Positions 18,057 through 27,358 of a stretch of 64,000 nt of DNA are shown piece after piece; the stretch's first letter is position 1; the number at the start of each line of letters is the position of its first letter. The stretch is from Planctomycetaceae bacterium. GTDB taxonomy: Bacteria; Planctomycetota; Planctomycetia; Pirellulales; Thermoguttaceae. The translations under genes were made by a program, and so were the position numbers. Location of the stretch: positions 1-64,000 of the forward strand of contig JAAYAY010000117.1 of NCBI GenBank assembly GCA_012719125.1. Reading direction: 5' to 3'. The notes beneath the pieces are model-generated. The model was not told the origin of the DNA, searched no databases, and was given only the letters and a program-made list of their open reading frames with translations.

Positions 18057-18440
18057 TTATCGCAGGTCCTTGACGCCCTTCTTTCCCGCCACGGTCTTCT
18101 TGGGGCCCTTCCGAGTTCGGGCATTGGTCCTCGTTCGCTGGCCGCGAACGGGCAGGCCGCGGCGATGACGCAGGCCGCGGTAGCAGCCGATGTCGCGAAG
18201 GCGGGTAATGTTCTGGTTGATCTGGCGACGCAACTGGCCTTCCACGACGTAGTCTTTGTCGAGCAGAGCGGCCAGACGCCCCAGTTCGTCTTCGCGCAGA
18301 TCCCGCGCACGAATGTGCGGGTCGATGCCGGCCTTGTGGCACAACTCCCGAGCGGTCTTCAAACCGACGCCATACAGGTACGTCAACGAAACGACTGCCG
18401 GACGATCATTCGGAATGTCAACACCCAACAAACGCGGCAT
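18057..18440 (-). CDS. rpsM: 30S ribosomal protein S13
   Basis: uS13, 127 residues, contacts the large subunit and P-site tRNA in the head of the 30S subunit. The N-terminus [24 protein letters not shown] and the [22 protein letters not shown] block near the C-terminus are diagnostic. It follows rpmJ, as in the standard alpha operon. Confidence 0.97.
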   Translation of the reverse strand: MPRLLGVDIPNDRPAVVSLTYLYGVGLKTARELCHKAGIDPHIRARDLREDELGRLAALLDKDYVVEGQLRRQINQNITRLRDIGCYRGLRHRRGLPVRGQRTRTNARTRKGPKKTVAGKKGVKDLR

Positions 18441-18607
18441 AGGATTTCTCCCTTCGGTGGCCGGCCGCCGGCCCTATGATTCTCGAAATTGGCTCCGCTC
18501 CGAACGCATCCGGAGCATCAGGTTTGAGCCACGCCTGTGCCAGTTCTCTCGGGGAGCAGCCACACCGGCGGTACGGTGAACGGCCCCCCAACAACCCAGG
18601 CCCTTGC

Positions 18608-18721
18608 TTAACCCTGTCGCTGCTTGTGACGGGGATTGCTGCAAACGACGTAGACGACGCCCTTGCGCCGCACCACTTTGCAGTTCTCGCAAATCCGCTT
18701 CACGCTGGCTCGGACCTTCAT
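18608..18721 (-). CDS. rpmJ: 50S ribosomal protein L36
   Basis: bL36, 37 residues: [20 protein letters not shown] followed by [17 protein letters not shown]. The zinc ligands Cys11, Cys14, Cys27 and His32 are all present (C+ form). It lies between map and rpsM. The infA gene that usually precedes it is absent; a 227-nt structured gap separates it from map instead. Confidence 0.96.
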   Translation of the reverse strand: MKVRASVKRICENCKVVRRKGVVYVVCSNPRHKQRQG

Positions 18722-18794
18722 GTCAACCTACTTTCTCTCGCAAACTGGCGGGGCAAAGCACCTCAGTATAAGCCGTGCGACGCCAACCTGCCAA

Positions 18795-18851
18795 GGGCCC
18801 TGCAGGCGAGATTCCGCCTCCTGAGGCGGCCTGCCATCGCGAACAGGGCCC
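18795..18851 (-). other. Nested hairpin in the map-rpmJ gap
   Basis: Three stacked complementary pairs: GGGCCCTG (18795-18802) with CAGGGCCC (18844-18851); GCAGGC (18802-18807) with GCCTGC (18829-18834); CCGCCT (18814-18819) with AGGCGG (18824-18829). They lie in the 227-nt space where infA would be expected. It could be an attenuator, an RNA-processing site or a protein-binding leader for rpmJ-rpsM; no T-tract follows, so simple termination is less likely. Confidence 0.5.
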
Positions 18852-18948
18852 AGCTTCAATTCACTCTTGTCTGGTCAAATTACCCAGAGTCGCCACATAA
18901 CCCAAACGTTTCCGGCCAACACCCCCCCTGGCGAGAGGGAAATCGGAC

Positions 18949-19743
18949 TCAGAACAACCGTTCCTCGTCGTCGGTAGGACCCGCCGTCAGGGCAACCGGC
19001 CCCGACTCGGTCATGGCGATTGTGTGCTCGAAGTGAGCACTCGGTTTCTTATCGGCGGTTACCTGGGTCCAGTGGTCCCGCAAAGTGCGGACTTTTTTGG
19101 TACCCATATTCACCATCGGCTCCACGGCAATCACAAGTCCGGGCACCAGCCTGAAATCAGCGTTTCGCCGCAGTTGATCGCTGACGAAGTTCGGCACCTG
19201 GGGGTCCTCGTGCATTTCGCGTCCGATTCCATGGCCGACAAAGGCCTCGACGACCGAGAAACCCGAGTGTTTCACAAATCGTTCCATCTCGGCGGCCACG
19301 TCGCTCCAAAATGTCTTCTTCGCCATCAGGTCGATGGCCAGGTCCAGGGTTTGCCGGGTGACGTCGACGAGGCGTTGGATTTCGGGATCGATCGAGCCAA
19401 TCGTGTAGGTCGCTGCCGCGTCGCCGCACCAGCCGGCGACTTTGCAGCCCGTGTCGATGCTGATGATGTCACCTTCGACCAACTTCCTCGGCCCGGGAAT
19501 CCCGTGCACCACTTCTTCGTTCACCGACATGCAGGTGACGGCCGGAAAGGGGACTCGTCCGGGAACGCCCTTGAACAGGGGCTCCGCGCCGTGTTCCAGG
19601 AAGAACTGTTCGACGGCTGCGTCAATTTCGCCGGTTGTCACTCCGGGCTCGAGCAACGACTGAGCGAGTTGATGCGCATGCCAGACCATCAGACCGGCCT
19701 TGCGCATCATCGCGATTTCTCGAGTCGAGCGGAGGATCTGCAC
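18949..19743 (-). CDS. map: Type I methionine aminopeptidase
   Basis: A 264-residue cytosolic metalloprotease that removes the initiator Met. The five metal ligands are recognisable: Asp in SIDTG, Asp in CGDAAATY, His in [11 protein letters not shown], Glu in IAVEPMV and Glu in AHFEHTIA. The length matches the bacterial enzyme, with no N-terminal SEC-C extension. It lies between adk (79 nt upstream) and rpmJ. Confidence 0.97.
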   Translation of the reverse strand: MQILRSTREIAMMRKAGLMVWHAHQLAQSLLEPGVTTGEIDAAVEQFFLEHGAEPLFKGVPGRVPFPAVTCMSVNEEVVHGIPGPRKLVEGDIISIDTGCKVAGWCGDAAATYTIGSIDPEIQRLVDVTRQTLDLAIDLMAKKTFWSDVAAEMERFVKHSGFSVVEAFVGHGIGREMHEDPQVPNFVSDQLRRNADFRLVPGLVIAVEPMVNMGTKKVRTLRDHWTQVTADKKPSAHFEHTIAMTESGPVALTAGPTDDEERLF

Positions 19744-19822
19744 GCGTTCAAAAACTCCTCAGTTCCGCACCATTGCGGCGATCAGCTCCCATTCTTCGGT
19801 CACCCATTCCTTCTGCCGCCGG

Positions 19823-20383
19823 TCAGCTCGCCTTTGGGTCGAGGATGGCCTGGATTCGGTCGAAGATCTCTTCGATTGTTCCCAGCCCGTCGACCGATTC
19901 GAGCAGACCCGTTTTTCCATAGTAGTCCAACAGGGGCGACGTCTGGTCGCGGTAAGCCACCAGGCGCTGCCTGATGACGTCCGGCGTATCGTCGGCCCGG
20001 CCACGTCCAGCCAGCCTCTGGAACAGTTCCTCCTCGGGCACCTTCAGTTCCAGCACGACGTCCAGCGGCGTCCCTTTTTCGCCGAGCATTTTATCGAGAG
20101 CTTCCGCCTGGGCGATGGTTCGCGGAAAGCCATCCAGCAAGTATCCTGCCTGGCAGTCGGACTGGGCCAGGCGTTCCTCGATGATCTCGACGATAATCTC
20201 GTCGGGCACCAGGCGGCCGGTCGACATGTACTCGTCGGCCTTCTTACCGACTTCGGTTTGTGCGTCGCGGGCCGCCCGGAGCATATCTCCCGTGGAGAGG
20301 TGAGCCAGCTTGTACTTTTCGATCATGCGTTCGGCCTGGGTTCCCTTTCCGGCTCCCGGCGGTCCGATGAATACGATTCTCAT
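19823..20383 (-). CDS. adk: Adenylate kinase (short-LID form)
   Basis: A 186-residue nucleotide kinase catalysing ATP + AMP = 2 ADP. P-loop GPPGAGKGT at 8-16; AMP-binding LSTGDMLR at 29-36; LLDGFPRT at 82-89; LID region about 120-140 is short (RLAGRGRADDTPD), so there is no zinc-binding LID. Start ATG at 20383; the frame stays open upstream into a shadow of secY, which is ignored. It lies between secY and map as in many bacteria. Confidence 0.97.
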   Translation of the reverse strand: MRIVFIGPPGAGKGTQAERMIEKYKLAHLSTGDMLRAARDAQTEVGKKADEYMSTGRLVPDEIIVEIIEERLAQSDCQAGYLLDGFPRTIAQAEALDKMLGEKGTPLDVVLELKVPEEELFQRLAGRGRADDTPDVIRQRLVAYRDQTSPLLDYYGKTGLLESVDGLGTIEEIFDRIQAILDPKAS

Positions 20384-20487
20384 GACTTGCTCCCCTCGGG
20401 TGCTGATTTCGGATGAACAGAACTCGGCCGGGCACATGGGGCCGCCGCACGCCGAACTTGCTTTGCCTCGTGACGCCGCCGGCGACC

Positions 20488-21852
20488 CTATTCCAGCAGC
20501 CCCTTGTAGTTCCGCATGACCAGATGGCTGTCGATCTTCTGCACGAGATCGAAGGCCACGCTGACGGCGATCAACAACCCGGTGCCTCCGTAGAAGCTGG
20601 CGACGGAATAGGGAATCTCGAGCCATGCAGCGATCACGGTGGGAATGACGGCCACGAGTGCGAGGAAGCCGGCCCCGACATAAGTAATTCGTACCATGAC
20701 CTTCTCCAGGTAATCCGCAGTGCGTTTCCCCGGCCGGTACCCCGGAATAAAGGTCCCGTAGTTTTTCAGGTTGTCGGCCATATCCTTGGGATTGAAGGTA
20801 ATGGCGGTCCAGAAGTAGCAGAAGAAGTAGATCAGGCCGATGTAGAGGATGTTGTAGGTAAATCCCTCCCCTCGGCTGAACACGTGGTTCAGCGTCTCCA
20901 TGGCATGCCCCATGGCAGTGTTCGGGTCGAACCAGCGAGCGGCGTAACCGAATCCCACGGAAGGGAACAGGAGCAAGCTGCTGGCGAAAATAATGGGCAT
21001 GACGCCGGCCTGGTTGACTCGCAAGGGGAGGTATTGCCGAGAGCCGCCGTAGACGCGGCGTCCGCGGACGTGCTTGGCGCTCTGGGTGGGGATGCGGCGT
21101 TGCCCTTGGGTAATGAACACGACCCCGGCAACGACCGCGACGAACAAGGCGGCCAGGACCAGAAGGGTTTCGACGCCGAACTGTCCGCCGCTGCTGCCGA
21201 GTTCGAAGCCGTTCTCCAACATGGGCGACAACAACTGCAACCCGGCCGACGGCATATCCGCGAGAATACCTGCCATGATCAGCAAGCTGATGCCGTTGCC
21301 GATCCCATATTCGTCGATCTGTTCGCCGAGCCACATAAGGAACGTGGTTCCCGCAGTCATGGTGAGAACGGCGGTCAGCTTCCACCAGATTGTCAGGTGG
21401 CCGTTCACGAGGAACTCCTCGCGAACGACATTCCAGCCCGATTCGAGCAGGCTGACCCAGAACCAACTCTGGATCAGGCAGATGCCGACCGTGGCATAAC
21501 GGGTGTACTCATTGATCTTCTTGCGTCCGCTTTCCCCTTCTTTTTGCAGCCGTTCCAGGGGTTCCCAGACAGTGCCGAGGAGTTGGAAGATAATCGACGC
21601 CGAAATGTAGGGCATGATCCCGAGGCCGAAGATTGTAGCCTGGGTGAGATTGCTGGCGCTGAAGGTGGCCACCCGAGTGAGTACGTCGCCCAGCGCGCTG
21701 CCCTCTCCAAACAGGCCCGTCATCTTGGCCGTGTCGACGAACGGCAGCATGATCTGCCAGCCGATGCGATAGATGGCGAGGAAGAGCAGCGTCAGCAGGA
21801 TTTTCTGGCGCAACTCAGGGATCGCGAAAACGACACGTGTTTTCTCCCACAT
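20488..21852 (-). CDS. secY: Protein translocase subunit SecY
   Basis: A 454-residue inner-membrane channel-forming subunit of SecYEG with ten predicted transmembrane helices. Recognisable parts: N-terminal IPELRQKILLTLLFLAIYRIG; the plug/TM2 region with LTQATIFGLGIMPYISASII; LIMAGILADMPS; GQRRIPTQSAKHVRGR in the cytoplasmic C4 loop; FIPGYRPGKRTADYLEKVM in the C5 loop. Length and order (after rplO, before adk) are standard. Confidence 0.98.
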   Translation of the reverse strand: MWEKTRVVFAIPELRQKILLTLLFLAIYRIGWQIMLPFVDTAKMTGLFGEGSALGDVLTRVATFSASNLTQATIFGLGIMPYISASIIFQLLGTVWEPLERLQKEGESGRKKINEYTRYATVGICLIQSWFWVSLLESGWNVVREEFLVNGHLTIWWKLTAVLTMTAGTTFLMWLGEQIDEYGIGNGISLLIMAGILADMPSAGLQLLSPMLENGFELGSSGGQFGVETLLVLAALFVAVVAGVVFITQGQRRIPTQSAKHVRGRRVYGGSRQYLPLRVNQAGVMPIIFASSLLLFPSVGFGYAARWFDPNTAMGHAMETLNHVFSRGEGFTYNILYIGLIYFFCYFWTAITFNPKDMADNLKNYGTFIPGYRPGKRTADYLEKVMVRITYVGAGFLALVAVIPTVIAAWLEIPYSVASFYGGTGLLIAVSVAFDLVQKIDSHLVMRNYKGLLE

Positions 21853-21958
21853 CGCTCGCTCCGTCCTTTAGGATCAACCGACAACTCAAATGCTGGGAAG
21901 TTCCCTGGCGGGCGGCGCCGCGGATCCGGCCCGTCGCTGGCAGAACATTCCAGCGCTT

Positions 21959-22444
21959 CTACCTGGATTTCTGTTTGTTCTTGACGACCGGCTGCTTTTC
22001 GGGAAGGACCACGGCTTGGCCGCCGGCTTTCTCGATCTTTTCGCGGGCCGACTTGCTGAAGCGGTGGGCCGTAACTTTGAGCTTCTTGGTCAGTTCGCCA
22101 TCGCCCAACACTTTGAGGACGTCGAAGGATCCCTTGGCGAAGTTCTTCTGCTTGAGCCCCTCCAGGGTGACCTCGTCCCCGTCGTTGAAGGCCGCGTCCA
22201 GATCGCTCACATTGACGATGGCGACGACGTCGGCCCATCGGTTATTGAAGCCGCGTTTGGGGACACGGCGGATCAACGGCATCTGGCCGCCTTCGAACGT
22301 GGGATGTGCGGAGAACCCGGCGCGCTGGCCTTGGCCCTTATGGCCGCGGCCGCTGGTCTTGCCGTGGCCCGATCCCGGGCCGCGTCCCACGCGCTTCCTT
22401 TTCTTGAACTTGTGTATTCCGCGATGGACGTCGTTCAGATTCAT
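21959..22444 (-). CDS. rplO: 50S ribosomal protein L15
   Basis: uL15, 161 residues. The basic N-terminus ([30 protein letters not shown]-type glycine-rich stretch, about 9-40) and [19 protein letters not shown] are diagnostic. The start ATG overlaps the rpsE stop (ATGA), so translation is coupled. In many bacteria rpmD (L30) lies between rpsE and rplO; here there is no room for it. Confidence 0.97.
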   Translation of the reverse strand: MNLNDVHRGIHKFKKRKRVGRGPGSGHGKTSGRGHKGQGQRAGFSAHPTFEGGQMPLIRRVPKRGFNNRWADVVAIVNVSDLDAAFNDGDEVTLEGLKQKNFAKGSFDVLKVLGDGELTKKLKVTAHRFSKSAREKIEKAGGQAVVLPEKQPVVKNKQKSR

Positions 22445-22929
22445 GACAGCGAAACTCCTCGCAGCCGCTCCACGTCGCTCTGCGTCCGCAACCTCTGAAG
22501 CGCGTCGATCGTCGCTTTCACGAGATTGATTGGGTTGCTTGTTCCAAAACTCTTAGTGAGGATATCATGGATGCCGCACGCTTCACACACGGCACGGACG
22601 GCTGCACCGGCAATGACACCGGTACCGGGCCCGGCGGGTACCAGGACGACCCGCGCCGCCCCGAAACGCCCTTTCACTTCGTGGGGGATCGTGGTGCCCT
22701 GCAGGCAGACCCGGACCATATTGCGGGTGCCGTCCTTGACGGCTTTTTCCACGGAAGGCGGCACTTCGTTGGCCTTGCCGTAGCCCCAACCCACTTTGCC
22801 GTTCCCGTCGCCCACGACCACCAGGGCCGTGAAGCTGAAGCGGCGACCGCCCTTGACCACGGCGGCACAGCGCCGGATCTTGACGACCTTGTCGATCAAT
22901 TCCCCTCGAGATGATTCGGTGGTAGCCAT
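22441..22929 (-). CDS. rpsE: 30S ribosomal protein S5
   Basis: uS5, 162 residues, involved in decoding accuracy and mRNA entry. It begins with the usual [19 protein letters not shown] and contains [18 protein letters not shown] and the [20 protein letters not shown] loop. Its TGA overlaps the ATG of rplO by 4 nt, with no rpmD between. Confidence 0.97.
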   Translation of the reverse strand: MATTESSRGELIDKVVKIRRCAAVVKGGRRFSFTALVVVGDGNGKVGWGYGKANEVPPSVEKAVKDGTRNMVRVCLQGTTIPHEVKGRFGAARVVLVPAGPGTGVIAGAAVRAVCEACGIHDILTKSFGTSNPINLVKATIDALQRLRTQSDVERLRGVSLS

Positions 22930-23026
22930 CGGTAAATCTGACCGTTTTGCTCAGGCTTCTCTGGGTAGGAACGGGGGCAACGACGACCTTCCTCCAGGAA
23001 TAGACCGCCGCAGGCCCTCGCCTCGT

Positions 23027-23467
23027 CTATTTCTTCTTTTTCTCTTTCTTAGCCGGCTTGGGCTTCTCTTCCTCTTTCACCGGCTCGGTGCCCTTGGCGC
23101 CGAGGTCGAGTCCGGCGTCCCGGGCGGCATCGGCCAGGGCGGCCACTCGTCCATGGTACTTGTACTCGGCCCGGTCAAAGGCGACCTGTTTGAGGCCGGC
23201 AGCCAAGGCCCGTTCGGCAATCGCCTTGCCGACCGTCTTGGCCGCGTCGCAGTTGCCGCCGTAACCGATCTCGCCCTTCAACTGCTGATCGTTCGAGCTG
23301 GCGGAGACGAGCGTCCGTCCGCTGGCGTCGTCGATAATCTGAACGTAGATGTGCTTCAGACTGCGAAACACGCTCATTCGCGGTCGCGTGGAATCTCGCT
23401 TGATGCGATTGCGGACGCGAAACCGCCGACGCCGACGCTGCAACTGGTTCTGTTTCTCTTGTTTCAC
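23027..23467 (-). CDS. rplR: 50S ribosomal protein L18
   Basis: uL18, 146 residues, carries 5S rRNA into the large subunit. The core includes [20 protein letters not shown], and [26 protein letters not shown] near the C-terminus. It ends in a low-complexity Lys/Glu/Pro tail (about 128-146, [16 protein letters not shown]) that the usual ~118-residue protein lacks; such tails may be disordered RNA-binding extensions. Confidence 0.96.
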   Translation of the reverse strand: MKQEKQNQLQRRRRRFRVRNRIKRDSTRPRMSVFRSLKHIYVQIIDDASGRTLVSASSNDQQLKGEIGYGGNCDAAKTVGKAIAERALAAGLKQVAFDRAEYKYHGRVAALADAARDAGLDLGAKGTEPVKEEEKPKPAKKEKKKK

Positions 23468-23686
23468 TTTGCTGCCTCACTGGGCGGCGGGGCCGCCGGC
23501 CGATACGAGCTACCCCTCGATCGCACCTGCCGAGTGCGTCTTGGATACGCTCAGTCCCGCTCCGCGGGATGAGCGACACCCGTCAGGCGGCACCCACATG
23601 GGGTTGGCCCGCTCGCGTTGGTCGCTATTTCTTGGGAAAGACTTCACACACTTTAAGGATCGTGGCAGGTCGGGTCAGATCGCCGT

Positions 23687-24232
23687 TTACTTGGCCATCA
23701 CCTTGCCCTGCTTGCGGCGAACCGCTTCGCCCTCGTAACGGATCCCCTTGCCCTTGTACGGTTCCGCTTTCCGCAGCGCCCGGATCTCGGCGGCGAACTG
23801 TCCGACCTTCTGCTTGTCGATGCCCTTGATGCGTACGTGTTGCTGGTCCGGGCAGGCGACTTCCAATCCCTCGGGGATCGGTCTGTGCAGTTCGTTGGCC
23901 AGTCCGACGCGGAGCTGCAATTCGTTGTTCTGAATCGCGGCGATGTACCCCACGCCCTGGAGTTCGAGTCGTTTCTCGTACCCTTGGGTCACGCCGATCA
24001 TCATGTTCTGAAGCAGGGCTCGGGTCAGCCCGTGGTACGCCCGCGTCGCACGTTCGTCGTTGGCACGCCGAACCGTCACGGACTTGGCCGGTTCGTCGAA
24101 CTCGACGGTCACTTCCGGGCGGTGGGGCATAGCGAGCCGGCCGAGCGGCCCTTCGACGGTGACGGTACCGTCGGCGACGCTGACCTTGACGCCGTCGGGG
24201 ACGGGCACCGGTTTGTTGCCGATTCGAGACAT
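23687..24232 (-). CDS. rplF: 50S ribosomal protein L6
   Basis: uL6, 181 residues, two-domain protein near the factor-binding site. MSRIGNKPVPVPDGV at the N-terminus and the C-terminal signature EPYKGKGIRYEGEAVRRKQG are diagnostic. It is 219 nt from rplR, the widest gap in the spc part of the cluster; no gene is seen in that gap. Confidence 0.97.
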   Translation of the reverse strand: MSRIGNKPVPVPDGVKVSVADGTVTVEGPLGRLAMPHRPEVTVEFDEPAKSVTVRRANDERATRAYHGLTRALLQNMMIGVTQGYEKRLELQGVGYIAAIQNNELQLRVGLANELHRPIPEGLEVACPDQQHVRIKGIDKQKVGQFAAEIRALRKAEPYKGKGIRYEGEAVRRKQGKVMAK

Positions 24233-24299
24233 GAGTCTACACCTTTTGCATGTCGCAGCGACAGATATCTATTCGAGCCACCTATGGGTGCCGCGCCGG

Positions 24300-24695
24300 C
24301 TACCAGACCTCGCAGAGGACTTCGCCGCCGAGTTTCCGTTGGCGCGCCTCGCGGTCGCTCACCACGCCCCGGCTGGTGCTGAGGATCTGGATCCCCAGCC
24401 CGTTGAGCACGGGTCGGAGTTTACTGGAGCGGCTGTAGACGCGTCGTCCCGGCGTACTGATCCGGCGAGCGTGTTGGATAACACGTTCGCCGTTGGGTCC
24501 GTACTTCAGGTGGAGTCGGAGCAACGGGACCGGCTGGGATTCGATTTCCTCCCAGTCCCAGATATATCCTTCACGTTTGAGAACCTCCGCCAGTCCACGT
24601 TTCACCTTGGACAGGGGCATCTCCACGTGCGGCCGTTCGACGCGCACCGCGTTTCGGATGCGGGTCAACATGTCGGCAATAGGGTCAGTCATCAT
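24300..24695 (-). CDS. rpsH: 30S ribosomal protein S8
   Basis: uS8, 131 residues, 16S rRNA binder and, in Enterobacteria, translational repressor of the spc operon. MTDPIADMLTRIRNA and the C-terminal STSRGVVSDREARQRKLGGE signature are clear. Two adjacent ATG codons (24695 and 24692) are possible starts; the second gives the family's usual N-terminus. Confidence 0.97.
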   Translation of the reverse strand: MMTDPIADMLTRIRNAVRVERPHVEMPLSKVKRGLAEVLKREGYIWDWEEIESQPVPLLRLHLKYGPNGERVIQHARRISTPGRRVYSRSSKLRPVLNGLGIQILSTSRGVVSDREARQRKLGGEVLCEVW

Positions 24696-24711
24696 GGTGT
24701 TTGCGGTCCCT

Positions 24712-24897
24712 CTACCAACTCGCCTTCTTCACGCCGGGAATCAGTCCTTGGTCCGCCAATTCGCGGAAACAGATCCGACATATCCCAAACTTACGGTAAA
24801 CCGCACGCGGACGCCCGCACAAGCGGCACCGGCACTCGCGACGCGTTGAATACTTCGGCGTTCGCAACGCCTTAGCAATTTTGGACTTGCTTGCCAT
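24712..24897 (-). CDS. rpsN: 30S ribosomal protein S14 (type Z)
   Basis: uS14, 61 residues, the short zinc-binding form with Cys24, Cys27, Cys40 and Cys43 (CRLCGRP...CRICF). It sits in the small-subunit head. The ATG at 24897 gives the conserved [10 protein letters not shown] start; a longer frame to 24921 lacks similarity. It is 16 nt before rpsH. Confidence 0.96.
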   Translation of the reverse strand: MASKSKIAKALRTPKYSTRRECRCRLCGRPRAVYRKFGICRICFRELADQGLIPGVKKASW

Positions 24898-24994
24898 GGG
24901 GGGTCCAGTCCTCTTGGTCAACTTCGCCGGTCACCGCCGCAAAGCCCGCAGGATGCGAGCCCCTTCCGGGCAGGGACCGAGCAGTGTACTCCAC

Positions 24995-25555
24995 CTATCT
25001 CGACTCCGAATCGTCGCGGCGGAACGGCATGCCGAAATCTCTCAGCAGCATTCTCGCCTCGTCGTTGCTGTCGGTACTGATCACGAAGGTGATGTTCATG
25101 CCCTGCTGGCGAGTGAACTTGTCGGGGTTCAACTCGGGGAACACCAACTGTTCCGACAGCCCGATACTGTAGTTTCCGCGTCCGTCGAAGGCATCGGGAT
25201 TCAAGCCGCGGAAGTCGCGAACGCGCGGGAGGGCGATCGAGATCAGGCGGTCGAGGAACTCATACATGCGATGGCCTCGCAACGTCACCCGGCATCCGAT
25301 CGGCATCCCCTCACGGAGGCGGAATCCGGCGATGGATCGCCGCGCCAGGGTCACCACCGGCTTCTGGCCGGCGATTTGCGTCATCGCGTCGACGGCCTCT
25401 TCGAGGTGTTTCTTTTCGCTGACGGCGCTGCCGACGCCCATGTTGATCACGATCTTCTTCAGTCGCGGGAGGGACAGACGGTTCTTCCGCCCGATCTTCT
25501 CCTGCAATCCGGGGAGGATCTCTTCGTTGTAACGCGTTAACAGTCGGGGAATCAT
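24995..25555 (-). CDS. rplE: 50S ribosomal protein L5
   Basis: uL5, 186 residues, binds 5S rRNA. The start ATG at 25555 gives [20 protein letters not shown], matching the family; the upstream extension to 25624 lies in the end of rplX. Other markers: [33 protein letters not shown] and [19 protein letters not shown]. The distance to rplX is 11 nt. Confidence 0.97.
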   Translation of the reverse strand: MIPRLLTRYNEEILPGLQEKIGRKNRLSLPRLKKIVINMGVGSAVSEKKHLEEAVDAMTQIAGQKPVVTLARRSIAGFRLREGMPIGCRVTLRGHRMYEFLDRLISIALPRVRDFRGLNPDAFDGRGNYSIGLSEQLVFPELNPDKFTRQQGMNITFVISTDSNDEARMLLRDFGMPFRRDDSESR

Positions 25556-25566
25556 GTTCGCTACGC

Positions 25567-25914
25567 CTACTTCTTCGCGGCCGACGCCTTGGGCGGGGAA
25601 ATCTGGCCGATGTTCGCGCTGCACTTCTTGCAGTAGCGGACCTTCGAGCCGTCCTCAAGGCGACGGGATCCGGTCCGCGCCGCCGCACCACATGCCGTAC
25701 AGACCAAACGCACGTTGGAGAGCTGGATCGGCATCTCTTTGGAGAGCCGCCCGCCCTGGGGGTTGCGTTGGCTCCGGTGCACGTGCTTCTTCACTCGATT
25801 CACGCCTTCCACGACCACTTTGCCGGTCTCATGATTGACGGCCAGCACGCGGCCACGAGTCCCGCAATCGTCACCGGAAGTCACTTCTACCGTGTCGTCC
25901 ACTCGAATATGCAT
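25567..25914 (-). CDS. rplX: 50S ribosomal protein L24 with zinc-ribbon cysteines
   Basis: uL24, 115 residues, early assembly initiator of the 50S subunit with a KOW motif ([27 protein letters not shown] region). The C-terminal half has Cys72, Cys75, Cys95 and Cys98 in two C-x-x-C pairs (VCTACG, YCKKCS), a probable zinc ribbon found in a subset of L24 proteins. The ATG at 25914 overlaps the rplN stop (TGATG), which decides the start over a GTG one codon earlier. Confidence 0.97.
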   Translation of the reverse strand: MHIRVDDTVEVTSGDDCGTRGRVLAVNHETGKVVVEGVNRVKKHVHRSQRNPQGGRLSKEMPIQLSNVRLVCTACGAAARTGSRRLEDGSKVRYCKKCSANIGQISPPKASAAKK

Positions 25915-26282
25915 CACACGACCTCGCTTGCGAGGCTAACGATTTTCATGAAATTCTGTTCGCGAAGCTCCCTCGCGACGGCGCCGAAGATTCGCGTCCC
26001 TCGCGGGTTCTTGTCGTTATCGATGATCACCGCCGCGTTGGTGTCGAAGCGGACGTAGCTTCCGTCCGGGCGGCGGGTCGGCTGCTTGCAGCGAACGATG
26101 ACCGCTCGCACGACCGTGCCCTTCTTGAAGTCGCTTCCGGGGATCACCGATTTCACGCTGCACACGATGATATCGCCCACGCCCGCCGTACGACGGTGCG
26201 TTCCGCCCAACACTTTGATGCACTGCAATTCCTTCGCGCCGGTGTTGTCCGCGACGGCCAGGCGTGTTTGCATCTGGATCAT
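25914..26282 (-). CDS. rplN: 50S ribosomal protein L14
   Basis: uL14, 122 residues, exactly the standard length, located at the subunit interface. [27 protein letters not shown], and the C-terminal [24 protein letters not shown] are diagnostic. The frame stays open upstream to 26438 but that part overlaps rpsQ. Its TGA overlaps the rplX ATG by one base. Confidence 0.97.
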   Translation of the reverse strand: MIQMQTRLAVADNTGAKELQCIKVLGGTHRRTAGVGDIIVCSVKSVIPGSDFKKGTVVRAVIVRCKQPTRRPDGSYVRFDTNAAVIIDNDKNPRGTRIFGAVARELREQNFMKIVSLASEVV

Positions 26283-26302
26283 GATTGTTACCCAATACGT
26301 TC

Positions 26303-26620
26303 TCAGTTCTGACCGCCGTCCGCCGGCACGTCCTGCTCGGCCTTGGCTGCCGCACGCATCGCCGCCAGATCGATCACCTGGCCCGCGGTCACGACTCGCA
26401 CCAACTGCCAGCGTTTCTTCTTCGACATCGCCCGGCACTCGACGATCTCCACCGTGTCGCCTTCCTTGGACCGGTTTTCTTCGTCGTGAACGAAGCAGAC
26501 GGTCCGGCGCCGGATGAATTTCCCGTACTTCGGGTGTCGGACCAGTCGCGGGATTTCGACCCGGCGGGTCTTCGCCATCTTGTCGCTGGTGACGACACCA
26601 ACCTCAACTCTTTTTGGCAT
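26303..26620 (-). CDS. rpsQ: 30S ribosomal protein S17
   Basis: uS17, 105 residues, OB-fold 16S rRNA binder. Typical core: [64 protein letters not shown]-terminal Ala/Glu/Asp tail of about 25 residues exceeds the common ~85-residue length. Confidence 0.96.
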   Translation of the reverse strand: MPKRVEVGVVTSDKMAKTRRVEIPRLVRHPKYGKFIRRRTVCFVHDEENRSKEGDTVEIVECRAMSKKKRWQLVRVVTAGQVIDLAAMRAAAKAEQDVPADGGQN

Positions 26621-26685
26621 TGGTCGTTTCCTCTACGCGTGTCCTTCGACAGGCCGCTCCCATGACTCGTACTCGACTTCTCCGC

Positions 26686-26886
26686 TCAACCCTTTGCCGC
26701 CGTCTTTCGCTGGCGTTGGATGGTCTTGATCCGGGCGATCAGCCGGTGTTGCTTGCGGAGTTCGCTGGGCGCGTCGAGCCGTTCCGTCTGCGCCTGGATC
26801 CGCAACCGGAACAGGTGTTCCTTGGTTTCGTTGAGCGTGACCTGGAGCTGTTCGTCGCTCATTTCGCGAAGCTCGGAAGCGTTCAT
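26686..26886 (-). CDS. rpmC: 50S ribosomal protein L29
   Basis: uL29, 66 residues, helical hairpin near the tunnel exit. ELREMSDEQLQVTLNETKEHLFRLR and the following IARIKTIQRQR helix match the family. It lies between rplP and rpsQ. Confidence 0.95.
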   Translation of the reverse strand: MNASELREMSDEQLQVTLNETKEHLFRLRIQAQTERLDAPSELRKQHRLIARIKTIQRQRKTAAKG

Positions 26887-26941
26887 GTTTCTCTACCCGA
26901 CTTACTGCTCGTTGATTCTCTTATCCGGGCGACGGCTCCGG

Positions 26942-27358
26942 CTAGAGCGGACGTCGCTTGATGAACCGCACCTGGACGGGCATCTTGTGCGCCAATCGAT
27001 TGAAACACAGACGCGCCGCCTCTTCGGTGGCTCCGCCGATCTCATAGAGCACGGTGCCCGGCCTGACGACCGCGGCCCAATACTCCGGCTCGCCTTTTCC
27101 CTTGCCCATACGCGTCTCCAGGGGGATCGACGTGATGGGTTTCTGGGGGAAGACGCGGATATACAAACGCCCTTCGGTGCGAAGGTACTGTTGGGCGGCA
27201 ATACGCCCGGCCTCGATCGTGGCTGCGCTGATCCAGCCGCCCTCGATCGTTTGCAGACCGTAGTCGCCAAACACGACGCGGTTGCCGCGGGTCGCGTTAC
27301 CTTTTATACGACCTCTTTGGCACTTTCGGTGTTTGACCCGCTTGGGCATCAACGCCAT
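26942..27358 (-). CDS. rplP: 50S ribosomal protein L16
   Basis: uL16, 138 residues, the standard length; organises the A-site architecture. MPKRVKHRKCQRGRIKGNATRG, and SRRPxx-type C-terminal end (VQVRFIKRRPL) are visible, with PQKPITSIPLETRMGKGKGEPEYWAAVV in the middle. I chose ATG at 27358 (MALMPKRV) with GAGGA upstream; the gene then overlaps the end of rpsC by 62 nt. The ATG at 27349 is an alternative. Confidence 0.95.
   Translation of the reverse strand: MALMPKRVKHRKCQRGRIKGNATRGNRVVFGDYGLQTIEGGWISAATIEAGRIAAQQYLRTEGRLYIRVFPQKPITSIPLETRMGKGKGEPEYWAAVVRPGTVLYEIGGATEEAARLCFNRLAHKMPVQVRFIKRRPL

Noticed and set aside
20413-21984. A 523-codon plus-strand frame over secY
   Set aside because: Antisense to a conserved secY; the translation is Asp/Glu/His-rich shadow sequence.
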